From Okeania sp034190295 (GTDB taxonomy: Bacteria; Cyanobacteriota; Cyanobacteriia; Cyanobacteriales; Microcoleaceae), in the NCBI GenBank assembly GCA_034190295.1, contig JAXHSW010000013.1, positions 20,546 to 84,545 of the forward strand: a DNA stretch of 64,000 bases, read 5' to 3'. Each line of letters opens with the position of its first letter. The stretch's first letter is position 1. Both the position numbers and the translations under genes were made by a program. Of this stretch, positions 27,137 to 37,500 are shown one piece after another. The notes beneath the pieces are model-generated. The model did not search any database, was not told the DNA's origin, and saw only the letters and a program-made list of their open reading frames with translations.

Positions 27137-28198
27137 TTAAGGAGCCATTACTTTTACATCTATAATTTTAGAAGGAATTAACCTGACTTTAAGATTAATC
27201 TGTCTACTCAATTCACTCTCTAGAAAATCTCTGACTAAACTAACTTGTTGCTCAGAAATATCATCTAAATCGGTACCCACTTCAACATTAACTTCTACAA
27301 AAAGTCGATCTTTGAGAGTTTGCACTTGAATAGAACGAATATCTTTGTCTTTGAAAGTGACTGTTTCGTTACGAATTAGTGCCTCTACTTGACTGCGAGA
27401 ATTTTCTTTGAGTAAAAGACTTTCAAATTGATAACCCAAAGGTAACCCTAATATTATTAAAGTTAAAACAGCAATTAATAATCCATTTTTAGCCTTGTCC
27501 AGACTACCATAACGTAGAAATAATAAAACAAGACCACCACTAAAAATAATTCCAGCTAAGTTAGTAGTAAATAATAAAAAAGCTCCTTTGCTTACCTCAT
27601 AGTCAGGAATAGCTAACCCAATACCTACGACACTTAGAGGAGGGACAAGTGCAACTGAAATTGCTACTCCCGGTAGAGCATCAGCAACTTTGCGACGGCA
27701 TTTAGCATAAGCACCAGCAGCTCCTGCTGCCAAGGCTACTCCTAAGTCAATTAAGGTAGGATATGCTCTAGCAGTAACTTCTGGCCTGACCGTCTTCAAC
27801 CCAATGAGAATTGCAATCAGCATTGAAACAAAAATCACCATTATTATGCCTTTTAACAAAGTGAGACTCGACCTAATCAGTAACCGTCTATTATTTACTA
27901 CCATTGAATAGGCAACACCAATAATAGGACCCATCATCGGAGCAATAATCATCGCTCCAATAATAGTAGCAGCACTGTCAGCTAATAGTCCCAAAGTAGA
28001 GATTACACTAGAAAGAGCAAGCAAAAAATAGAAAGTAAAAGAAGGAACAGAAACTTTCCATAAGGAACGGTTTAAAACCTGAACTGGCAAAGGTTTTTCC
28101 TGTAGCCAAGCCCATTCACCACTGTGAGTGTTCCAATATTTGTTTATAAACTGTTTTACCCTGACAATTTTTCTCAAAGATGTGTATCTATAACTCAT
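27137..28198 (-). CDS. DUF389 family membrane protein
   Basis: A 353-residue integral membrane protein of the DUF389 (TIGR00341-like) family. Several hydrophobic segments are seen between about residues 55 and 255, including the glycine-rich ATIIGAMIIAPMMGPIIG motif typical of the family, followed by a soluble C-terminal domain of about 95 residues. The function is unknown. I prefer ATG 28198. A TTG six codons upstream (28216) lies at the edge of a TTGATAAT octamer repeat and would add repeat-derived residues. The repeat directly abuts the 5' end, so the native promoter may have been displaced. Confidence 0.85.
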   Translation of the reverse strand: MSYRYTSLRKIVRVKQFINKYWNTHSGEWAWLQEKPLPVQVLNRSLWKVSVPSFTFYFLLALSSVISTLGLLADSAATIIGAMIIAPMMGPIIGVAYSMVVNNRRLLIRSSLTLLKGIIMVIFVSMLIAILIGLKTVRPEVTARAYPTLIDLGVALAAGAAGAYAKCRRKVADALPGVAISVALVPPLSVVGIGLAIPDYEVSKGAFLLFTTNLAGIIFSGGLVLLFLRYGSLDKAKNGLLIAVLTLIILGLPLGYQFESLLLKENSRSQVEALIRNETVTFKDKDIRSIQVQTLKDRLFVEVNVEVGTDLDDISEQQVSLVRDFLESELSRQINLKVRLIPSKIIDVKVMAP

Positions 28199-29070
28199 AA
28201 AAGCTAGTATTTTCAATAATTGATAATTGATAATTGATAATTGATAATTACGGCGTTGCTGAAGTTAGGGATGAATCTTTGCACGCCGCAAAAGGTAACC
28301 CATCTTTTACTTGCTCTTTTCCTAAAACTATAATTTGCACTCTATGTAAGGCCCTCCCACCCTGACCACACCTCCCACACCTCCCACACCTCCCACACCT
28401 CCCACACCTCCCACACCTCCCACACCTCCCACCCTGACCACACTAATTCCAATGCGTAAATATGCAACGCCATAATTACCTCTCCCTAAAACGGATAGGA
28501 TTGAATAATCGTGAAAATTTTTTCTTGTTTCTCCACGGCGAGTGAGAGGATTTTCACCTTAATTATTCGGTAAAATACATTCCAGTTTAGCTGAGGATAT
28601 TGTATTTAGTTAAATTTTTTTTTTATTAGGGTTTGCCGATTAAATATAAAAGTATTGACAGATAAAGGTTGAGCGCATTTTTTAGTAAAAAAAAGTCCAA
28701 GCTTTTAGGTCGCTTAGGTTAAAAAAATTAGCATTTTAGGTAAGAGTTGCGCAGAAAAATCAAGGGGAATATCAATCATTAAACCTCTTGCTTATGCTAT
28801 ATACAAAGAAAATCGCCATAATACCGACAACTACCGACAAGGAAAAAAAATTTGTCCAAATCAATCAATTTATCTGGAATAACTGACAACCATGTAGGAA
28901 GTTGTATGATAATATGTTCCTCTAGTTATGCTGAAAATCGTTATTCAAATGTGAATCTAGGTGTATGAGTAAATTTTACGATGATTATTCTATTCACCAA
29001 AAATTAATTATCAGGGGTATATCAATACATCATCTATATCTAGGGGAGTTCATAAAGTATTAAACTTGAT
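28199..29070. repeat. Octamer run, nine-base minisatellite, families A and F
   Basis: 28216-28250 TTGATAAT octamers. 28368-28437 a nine-base unit (CCTCCCACA) repeated about eight times. 28471-28575 family A, reverse. 28628-28790 family F. The final 250 bases before the amidase gene are free of known repeats. Confidence 0.6.
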
Positions 29071-31233
29071 ATGAAAAATATATATCCAGGAAATCGTGTG
29101 ATATTTCTCAAAAGTACCCAGATGGGAAAAAATCTAATGGTACGCTATTTACTTCCAAGTATACTCAGTGTTTTTGTACTTGGAAGTCCTACTGAAGCTG
29201 CTACCTTAGAATCTTGGCAGTTTCAAGCCAATCAGAATCGACTATCTTTCACTACTGAAGGAGGTGTTCAGCCAAAAGCACAATTAATAACGAACCCAAC
29301 TCGGCTAGTTATAGACCTACCTGGCACAACTTTAGGAGGTATTAGGACTTCTCAAGTTGTCGGTGGGGCAATAAAAGCAGTTAGAGTAGGACAATTTAAC
29401 TCTCAAACAGCTCGGATTGTCATAGAACTAAATAATGGGTATACTCTCGACCCAAAACAGGTAAAATTTAGAGGTGTCTCTCCTAGCGAATGGACTGTAC
29501 AAATACCCACACCTCAAAAAGTTGCCTCTAGTTCAGATATTAACCTTACACCACAGTCTCCACCCCCACTAGCTCAAAGTCCACAGTCTCCACCCCCACT
29601 AGCTCAAAGTCCTCAGTCTCCGCCCCCACTAGCTCAAAGTCCACAGTCTCCACCCCCACCACCTCAAAGACCGTCTATACTTCCTCGTAGAATAGAGAGA
29701 CCGAGCAATCAAAATATACTAACACCAAGAAACCCTGCTCCTGTTAATCAAACTGCAACTACTGGTACGCCAACTCTGGTAGAAGATGTCCAAGTAAAGC
29801 CAGAGGGATTAGTTCTACAAACGAGCGGTAAATTACCAGAAATTGAACTCAAGAAGAGTCTTGACCGTACCTGGATGACCATTGATATTCTGAATGCTAC
29901 TCTCACAGCAAAAGATGTCAAGGCAAATCAAAGATTTAACGAATCTGGATTAACAATTACTCAACTGACTCAGCTTTCAACAACACCTGCAGTAGTTCGT
30001 CTAACTGTAAGCCTTCCAAAGACTAAAACTCAATGGCAAGCTCGTGCTTATGCAGGTGGAGTAGCAATATGGCCTCAAGGAGAAACACCACCAACAATTA
30101 ATCAAGCAACTGGTTTTGCAGTTGTCAAGTCAGTAGAGTTGAAAAATGGTACTGATTTAGTAATTACAGGGGATAAACCTCTAAACTATACCAGTGGTTG
30201 GGATTCTGAAGAGGATGCTTATGGAATTACTATATATGGTGCTAAGGTAGATGACCGATTAAAGTTACCTACTCGAAGGGTGGGGAGTCCTTTAATTTGG
30301 GCAAAGATACGTCAAGAAGATCCAGAAACAGTGACAATTCTGGTTAAGCCTGCTACTAATGTTAAAATTGCTCAGGTAACTCAGCTTACCCCACAACAGT
30401 TATCTTTACCCATGGGGTGGGGCAATATTGGCACGACTCCTCCTGGTTGGCGACCAGACCCTAGACAACAATCTTCTAATTCCAGACCTTCAATTTTATC
30501 ACGGGGAAACAGTTCATTACCCCAAAATCCATCTCCTCAGAATAGATCGCCTCAGAATTCTCAAGGAAATTTACTTCCGAGACGGTGGCCTTTCCCCTGG
30601 CCTCGTCGCAACGACCGCCCTTCTAATACTAATAATGGTAATCGTCGTTTTCCTTTGCCCAATCGATTACCCCAACGTGATGGACGGTTAATGATAGTTA
30701 TAGACCCCGGGCACGGAGGTCCTACGGATTTAGGTGGAGTGGGTTTTGGCGGTCTGCGAGAGAAGGATATTGTGTTGCCTATGTCATTGGAGGTAGCTCA
30801 AATTCTGGAGCAGAATAATATACAAGTGGTGATGACTCGCAAGAGAGACCGGGATTTAGATTTACCACCACGGGCAGAATTGGCCAATCGGGTAAATGCC
30901 GATTTGTTTGTGAGTATTCATGCTAATGCTATTAGTATGAGTCGTCCTGATGTTAATGGTTTAGAGACTTTTTATTATCAAAGTGGCCGGTCTTTAGCAC
31001 AGTATATTCAGAATAGTATGTTGGAAAGTTTCCCCACCATGAATAATCGTGGCGTGAAGCGGGCTCGTTTTTATGTGCTAAGAAAGACTAAGATGCCTGC
31101 TGTATTAGTAGAGGTGGGTTTTGTAACTGGTAATTATGATTCTAGGATTCTTGCAGACCCTGTTCAACGTAGTCGTATGGCACAGGCGATCGCTCGTGGG
31201 ATACTTAGATATGTTCAAGCTTATTCTCGTTAA
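29071..31233 (+). CDS. amiC: N-acetylmuramoyl-L-alanine amidase with AMIN domains
   Basis: Zinc amidase that cleaves the lactyl-peptide bond of peptidoglycan; in filamentous cyanobacteria such enzymes work in septal processing and cell-cell communication. 720 residues. There is an N-terminal signal (hydrophobic about 23-38, PTEA cleavage region), AMIN domains at about 45-155 and 235-340 with a third similar stretch to about 445, and low-complexity Pro/Gln/Ser linkers. The first linker has four copies of a ten-residue unit QSPPPLAQSP, encoded by a 30-bp DNA repeat (29560-29670). The Amidase_3 domain covers 540-718 with all zinc/catalytic residues: His548 (DPGHGG), Glu564 (LREKD), His617 (SIHAN), Glu681 (VEVGF). 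ATG 29122 is an alternative start closer to the signal peptide. Convergent with murQ. Confidence 0.93.
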   Translation: MKNIYPGNRVIFLKSTQMGKNLMVRYLLPSILSVFVLGSPTEAATLESWQFQANQNRLSFTTEGGVQPKAQLITNPTRLVIDLPGTTLGGIRTSQVVGGAIKAVRVGQFNSQTARIVIELNNGYTLDPKQVKFRGVSPSEWTVQIPTPQKVASSSDINLTPQSPPPLAQSPQSPPPLAQSPQSPPPLAQSPQSPPPPPQRPSILPRRIERPSNQNILTPRNPAPVNQTATTGTPTLVEDVQVKPEGLVLQTSGKLPEIELKKSLDRTWMTIDILNATLTAKDVKANQRFNESGLTITQLTQLSTTPAVVRLTVSLPKTKTQWQARAYAGGVAIWPQGETPPTINQATGFAVVKSVELKNGTDLVITGDKPLNYTSGWDSEEDAYGITIYGAKVDDRLKLPTRRVGSPLIWAKIRQEDPETVTILVKPATNVKIAQVTQLTPQQLSLPMGWGNIGTTPPGWRPDPRQQSSNSRPSILSRGNSSLPQNPSPQNRSPQNSQGNLLPRRWPFPWPRRNDRPSNTNNGNRRFPLPNRLPQRDGRLMIVIDPGHGGPTDLGGVGFGGLREKDIVLPMSLEVAQILEQNNIQVVMTRKRDRDLDLPPRAELANRVNADLFVSIHANAISMSRPDVNGLETFYYQSGRSLAQYIQNSMLESFPTMNNRGVKRARFYVLRKTKMPAVLVEVGFVTGNYDSRILADPVQRSRMAQAIARGILRYVQAYSR

Positions 31234-31514
31234 TATAGTTTTGTGTGTGGAAGGGGCCTCTGGCCCGTTCAAATGTTCAAATGTTCAAATGTTCAAATGT
31301 AAGCGGTAAGTGGGGGCAGGCATCCTGCCTGTCCCGAAAATATCAAGAACAGGCCAGAGGCCCATTCCACTCGATCAAAATAACATGGGTCGTGCAACCC
31401 CGCCTTTTAAGGCGCAATATTTTTGGAGCAGGGTTTAAATCCCCTACTTCCCCTCCTGGGAGGGGTTAGGGGTGGGTTAACTTCTGACTTCGCGCCTTCT
31501 GACTTCTGACTTCG
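31234..31514. repeat. Octamer run and family B between amiC and murQ
   Basis: 31267-31300 AAATGTTC octamers. 31377-31518 is a family B copy whose final GTTAA supplies the murQ stop codon on the other strand. No terminator other than the repeat hairpins is seen between these convergent genes. Confidence 0.6.
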
Positions 31515-32444
31515 TTAAGCAATGCCCCCTATTTTTCCTACTTTTTGCAATGCCGCTCTGAGATTACCCTGATACTCAGATAAAATCCTGTCCCCTTCTT
31601 CTTTTTCTAAACCACTCCAATGCATAAAAAGTGCCAACTTAACTGAATCATTACTTTTATTTAATAACTTTCCAGCCTCATCCCTACTCAACTCAGTTAA
31701 ATCCTCAATAATGCGTAAAGCGCGATCGCGTAACTTAGTATTTTTCACTGCTACATCAACCATACGATTACCATAAACCTTTCCCAGTCCTACCATTACT
31801 CCCGTTGATAAAATATTCAAAGCCATTTTTGTCACTGTTCCTGCCTTTAAGCGCGTGGAACCTGCCAATAACTCTGGGCCAACTACCAACCGAATATCTA
31901 CATCTGCCTCAACACTAAACTGATCTACAGGCACACAAGTAATAAAAATTGTTTTTGCCCCCCTTTGTTTTGCTGCTTCCAAAGCACCATGAACATAAGG
32001 AGTTGTACCACCAGCAGTAATACCGACTATCACATCTAAATTCGTAATATGGCGTGAAGCGATCGCCTGACTACCATCTTCAAACTGGTCTTCCAAATCT
32101 TCCGAACTACGGACTAAAGCACCCGCACCACCAGCAATAATTCCTTGTACCAAATCCGAAGGCGTACAAAATGTGGGAGGACATTCAGCAGCATCCAATA
32201 CCCCCAAACGACCACTTGTACCAGCACCCACATAAAAAAGTTTGCCACCTTGGCGTAAAGCCTCAGTAGTAATGTCCACTGCCTGAGCCAATTGTAAACG
32301 GGATGCAGCGATCGCCTCTAAAGTTCGCCGATCCTCTTGATTAAATAAGTCCACCAACTCTAAAGAGCTTAACCTATCTAAATTCTGACTATTGGGGTTA
32401 ACCTGTTCCGTCAATAAATGACCTCGTGCCTGTAAATTGTCCAT
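31515..32444 (-). CDS. murQ: N-acetylmuramic acid 6-phosphate etherase
   Basis: Cleaves the lactyl ether of MurNAc-6-phosphate to give GlcNAc-6-phosphate and D-lactate in cell-wall recycling. SIS-domain protein of 309 residues from the ATG at 32444, matching the family length. A longer reading from TTG 32486 would add 14 unsupported residues. Family motifs: LTEQVNPNSQNLD at the N-terminus, FYVGAGTSGRLGVLDAAECPPT (sugar-phosphate site), GGAGALVRSSEDLED, GITAGGTTPYV, and NRMVDVAVKNTKLRDRA near the end. It faces amiC, another wall-degrading gene, so both may serve peptidoglycan turnover. The stop codon lies inside a family B repeat end. Confidence 0.95.
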   Translation of the reverse strand: MDNLQARGHLLTEQVNPNSQNLDRLSSLELVDLFNQEDRRTLEAIAASRLQLAQAVDITTEALRQGGKLFYVGAGTSGRLGVLDAAECPPTFCTPSDLVQGIIAGGAGALVRSSEDLEDQFEDGSQAIASRHITNLDVIVGITAGGTTPYVHGALEAAKQRGAKTIFITCVPVDQFSVEADVDIRLVVGPELLAGSTRLKAGTVTKMALNILSTGVMVGLGKVYGNRMVDVAVKNTKLRDRALRIIEDLTELSRDEAGKLLNKSNDSVKLALFMHWSGLEKEEGDRILSEYQGNLRAALQKVGKIGGIA

Positions 32445-32486
32445 CTTTAGCCCATTACTGATTAAAAAATTATAGATCGCGCTCAA

Positions 32487-32928
32487 GCCATAAACCGAAA
32501 AATTAGTTTCTGTTTATATTCATATAGCACGCGAAAGAGTTGGTGTTTGACTTATGCTGATAGATTAATCTAATTATAATATGGCCTAATTGCTCTCCCA
32601 CTTGTTTCCTGGTAGTCTCTCGACCTTGCGTCTGTCAGGCCCCAGGGGAGTCATTTCAGTTATCAGTTATCAGTACCGACCACTAAAGCATAAGGCTTGA
32701 AAATACGCTCACTGAATATTTTTTCATCCCCTTAAAAGGGGAGACGCGTGGACCTTATTTTTTGGTAAGACCGTTGTTCCCTATTCCCTGTTCCCTATTC
32801 CGACTTAAATTTTGTAAAAAACAACTATATAGCACTACGCGAATAGATTAGGACATTGATAAATCCTCAAACGAGCATCAGGGATAACTTCTGACTTCTG
32901 ACTTCTGACTTCTGACTTGCGCGTAGCG
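32487..32928. repeat. Spacer with family A' element
   Basis: 32650-32766 is a family A' copy (reverse), followed by CCCTATT and CTTCTGA heptamers up to the DUF3110 stop codon. No gene. Confidence 0.5.
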
Positions 32929-33297
32929 CTATAAAAGACCCTCCAGTTGGCGTCTAATTCTATCTAAGTCAGACACATTTTCAGCCTTTTCAGTAATTGG
33001 GTCTGCATCTAGTTGCCAATCAGTATTTTCTACATTATTCTCTGGAGGTATCTCCAAAGCACCTGCTGGTATAACTTCCCACTCATAATTTACGCTTTTA
33101 CAGAATTCCATAATTTCTTCTTGGTCAAATTCTTCCACCCCAGGAGAAGGAAAATCTTGAGCTTCTAGCAACACACCAAACCGAGTAGCATCATCCTCTG
33201 ATTCAAACATCAAGACCTTATTACGATCGCCACTTTGAATAGTATGAATTCCTTCATTTTCAGTTCTAGCATTGAACAGTAAAACAAATACTCGCAT
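32929..33297 (-). CDS. DUF3110 domain protein
   Basis: A 122-residue soluble protein whose first 90 residues match the cyanobacterial/plastid DUF3110 family: MRVFVLLFNARTENEGIHTI, an acidic stretch with FESEDDATRFGVLLEAQDFP, and the VEEFDQEEIMEFC segment. The last 30 residues are acidic and variable. The function is unknown. The ATG at 33295-33297 is preceded by GAGGAAAAGTT, a good ribosome binding site. It stands alone on its strand. Confidence 0.9.
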   Translation of the reverse strand: MRVFVLLFNARTENEGIHTIQSGDRNKVLMFESEDDATRFGVLLEAQDFPSPGVEEFDQEEIMEFCKSVNYEWEVIPAGALEIPPENNVENTDWQLDADPITEKAENVSDLDRIRRQLEGLL

Positions 33298-34505
33298 AAC
33301 TTTTCCTCATGTGAATAGACAATTGTTTTGTCTATATTAGTAGAGACAAAGAAATAATGTCTAAATTATAATCAAGGGAAAAAGATTTAATTTTTACTTT
33401 CGATCGCAAATTATGGAAAGTTACTTTACCGAAGAATTAAATAATTAAATAAATAATTAAATAATTAAATAATTCGCGCCTTGAAGCCTCCCCTTTCAAG
33501 GGGAAAAAAATAAATTTTTTCCTTTTATTCAATCCTATCCGTTTTTAGGGAGAGGTAATTATCAATTATCCATTATCAATATTGAACAGACCTCCAAAAA
33601 AAGGAATGGTATTATTAGAAGTCGAGACCACACTCAATCTAAGTCCAAAAATATTTTAGTCAGATACTATCTTAAATAGACATCTGGCGGTCATCAAAAA
33701 TCAAATCAATTCTCGCACAGAAATTATAAATTATTCCCCTCCTGGGAGGGGTTAGGGGTGGGTTCCCTACTCCCTACTCCATAAGCATGGTGGAGATATC
33801 TAATACAAAACTCTTCATAAATTATCTAAACATAAGCTCGATCGTCAAGTTGAAAACTCTGATACTAATTCTTAAAAGTAATGCCATACTTAGGTCATAC
33901 TTCAGTTATTAAGTTATTAACACTAATTTTATCATTTCTTACTAATTAGTAACCCAGTTAATGTTAATTATTATTATGTTTACTTCTCCCTGTACGAATG
34001 CCCTTATGCAACGTTCCTACCTATTTACCTACTCAATAAAATGTAGAAAAGTTTTTGAGAAATGGTATGAGACCTGTTCCCTTTTGCTAAGATATTTTTG
34101 ACAGGACTTGAATCAGACTACTATGTTGAAACACTGAAATAATAATACTTTTGATTTAATGATTGGAGAAGCGTAAGTAACTTAAATTTACCTACAATCT
34201 TTAGACACAAAGACGAAAGTATCATATCTATAGCATTTCTCAAGTTACTGGGGTACAGTTGTTTTTTTCTTTTCTCACACCGAGTGCGCTACCAGGTGTG
34301 TCTGCCGCCGACAGGGGGTTGCACCGCTATTTCCTGTTTCCCGAATTACTACTCTGTACGGACGTTGTATGCAACATCCCTACTACTCCCTATTCCCTAC
34401 TCCCTAAAATAAACGAATTGTGTATCTCACTCCTGATGAAAATTGTTATACCAGCTATATTTTAAGCAAATATAAAACTTTTAAATTTTAACTTTTGACT
34501 TACTT
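33298..34505. repeat. Spacer with families A, C, J and G
   Basis: 33428-33590 family A with AATAATTA octamers. 33677-33802 family C (TA-bounded, with a family B-like GGGAGGGG hairpin and CTCCCTA heptamers inside). 33862-34068 family J. 34214-34270 family G (GCATTTCTCAAGTTACTGGGG-like). The short ORF at 34259-34465 is repeat sequence. Confidence 0.6.
33677..33802. mobile_element. Family C MITE, 126 bp
   Basis: TAGACATCT at the left and GGAGATATCTA at the right, bounded by TA. The inner slot carries the phrase CCCCTCCTGGGAGGGG seen in family B. Confidence 0.6.
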
Positions 34506-37500
34506 ATGACAAATACTCCAGACAATTCTCATCAGCAAACTGATACCTCTAAATCTAGAAACTGGCGCAGAATAGTAATTATTAGCGGTCTGGGTTTAGG
34601 GACAGTCTCTGTCGCAGGGGGAGCAGTAGGAACTTGGTGGTTTCAAGAAAAATTAGCCCCAATGGTGAGTGAGAGTCTAACTAGACTGACCCAAAGGCCA
34701 ATTAAAGTGGGCGAACTGCAAAAATTTAGAATTGGTTATCTAGAGTTTGGCCCTTCATCTTTACCTCCAACTTCAACAGACTCGATCGCTGCTTCTACGG
34801 AGATAGTTAAAGTTAGGTATGCTCTTGGACCTCTGTTATTCAAGACTCTGAAACTTGATATTACGTTTGGAAAATCTGAAGCTAATCTACAACAAGAAGC
34901 TGATGGTTTGTTTAAAATTCCAGAGTTGGCAGATTTACCACCTCCACCTTTTAATGTTGATATTACAGCTCTACGTTTCCCGGAACTGGATGTTACTATT
35001 CTACCTGCGGAAAAAGTCAAATCTTCTGAAGCGATACTTTTAGATTTAAGTAATAGTGAAGTTCTCTCTAAGGACAAACAGCAACGTTGGTTGGTAGACC
35101 TGAATGGCAAGGTTATTGATGGTGGGGGTAATTTTCGGGTTGATGCTGATGTTAATCTCAAAAATTCGGAAATTAAGGCTGATGTTGTAGCGCAAAGTTT
35201 GCAATTACCAATGTTTGCTCCTTTGGTATTAGCGTTTGAAAATATTCCTGATGTGAGTCTGCAAAGTGGGGTATTAAATGCGGACTTCCGGACTCAGATT
35301 AAATTAACGGATAAAATTGCTGACTTTGTGCAAAATATCCAGGGAAAAGTTAGTTTGCGGGAGTTGAAAGCTAACAGTAGTCTCCTGAGCGACACTGTTA
35401 ATCTGAATACGGTTGCTAATTTTGCTTGGCCAAAAGTTAGGGTGGAAAGTTTAAATGCTAATTACGGGAGTATTGGATTAAAACTTCAGGGTACGGCGCA
35501 AACAATGGCAGACTTAGACTTTCAGAATCTTAATCTGAATTTGAGTGGGGAGGTTTTGCCTGTCAGTTTTGAAACTTTGTTTAATACTGTTACTACGGAA
35601 ATTGATTTGCTCTCGGATAATATTGAAGCGGCAGAAACTAAACAGCAACTTCAGCAAGTTCGGAGTCAAATTCAGGATATTAGACCTTTATTAGATGGGG
35701 GTGTCAAAACTAATTTCAAGATTGTTGGTAATTTGCTGCAACCAGTGGTATCAGGAAAGGTTGAAACGACTGAAGTTACTAGAGTTGATAGATTAAGATT
35801 TCAGGATATTGCGACAAAATTTACTATTAGTCCGCAGTTAAACCAAGATTTTCAACCGCTCAATTTCACTGCTGGTTTTTCTGACTTACAAATTAGTCCG
35901 GTAGTGGGAGGGAAAATTACGGGTAAGGGTGGAGTTAGAAGTCAAAAGTTAGAAGTCAAAATTCAAAAGTCAAAAGTCAAAAGGAAGAAGTTAGAAGTTA
36001 GAAGTCAAAAGTTAGGAGTTAGCAGTCAGTCAGTTCTACAAAGTCAAAAGTTAGAAGTTGGGAGTCGGGAGTCAGTTCCACAAACTCAAAATTCAAAAGT
36101 CAAAAGTCAAAAACGTAGGGGCGAATGGCATTCGCCCTTATTTAAAGTCAAAAGTCAAAAGTTAGAAATTAGAAGTCAAAATTCAAAAGTCAAAAGTCAA
36201 AAGTTAACGCCCTTACAGGAGTCAGTAAGTAAGGAGCAGGAAATGAATTTTAATCCTGTAGTTGACTTAAACCTGAAGGTGGAAAATGTACCGTTAGAAC
36301 CGATCGCTCAACAATATGGTTTTACTTCACCTCTTCCCCTGGGTGACTTTTCTACTGAAGTGGCGATCGCTGGAGCTTTGGAAAGTCTGAAAGGGCAAGT
36401 TCAATGGCAGTTACCAAGAGCTGTTTATCCGGTGAGTGGTACTGTTGATGTTGTTGATAGTCAGGCGAATATTAAAAATACTGTTGTCGAAGTTGGTGGG
36501 GGAAGGGTTAATATTGATGGTACTGCTAATTTGGAAAACTGGCAGCTCAACGCTACTGTCGATCGAGTTAATTTAGATAATTTAGAACCTTTAGAATCAT
36601 TGGGTTTACCATCTGGGTTGTCAGGTATTGTTAATGCTCAAGCTAATTTTTCTGGTCTGACGAGGGATTTTTCAATTAATACTATTGATGGGAATGGGAG
36701 TGGGGTAATAAATATTGCTGGCGGTCAAGTTAATTTTAATGCTCGGGCAAATAATGGTAATTTGCAAGGTCAGGGAAATGCTGTTCAATTGAGTTTGAGT
36801 GCTTTGGAAAGAATAGGGAGAAATACAAATCTTCTGACGACTGCTAATCCGATTTTTTCTAGTCAAACTGATGGAAAAGTTAATGGTGAAGCTACTTTTT
36901 CAGCTAATTTCAATGATTTAAGTTTGTCTGGCATAACCAGCGATTTTCAGGGGAAGGTTAATCTGGCTAATGGTAAAGTTAATGCTAATGGTAAAGTTAA
37001 TAATGGTAATTTTCAAGCATTAGTTGATACTGAAGAGTTACCACTTAATACTTTGTTGGATTTGGGGTTATCCGCAGCTAATTCTGGAATTATTACTGAC
37101 CAGGAACAATTAAATAATATTAGAGCTAATATTCCCAGGTTAAAAACTCTGAATGGAAAACTAAATGGCAAGGTTAATTTATCAGGAAATCTGGCAAATC
37201 CTTCCCCAGAAAATATAGCAGGAGATTTAGTCGGAAATCTCAAAATTGATGAAGGTACAATTAATGCTACGGGTAGTTTAAATTCGGGTAATTTTCAAAC
37301 GACTGTTAAAACTAATCAAATATCTCTTACTGCCGTCGAAAAGTTATTAACAGAAGCACAAATTGTTTCTCTGAAAAATAATGTTTTACCAACAGATACT
37401 AAGGGAGAAGTTGAAGGGGAAGCGACTATATCTGGAAATATTAATAATTTAACTCTTACAGGAATTGCTATTGATGGGGATGGGAAGGTAATTATTGGTG

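Noticed and set aside
31245..31469. 74-codon ORF after amiC
   Set aside because: Octamer run and family B repeat only.
32445..32486. TTG start extending murQ by 14 residues
   Set aside because: ATG 32444 gives the family length and the conserved N-terminus begins after it.
34259..34465. 68-codon ORF before tamB
   Set aside because: Family G repeat and CTCCCTA heptamers; no coding signature.
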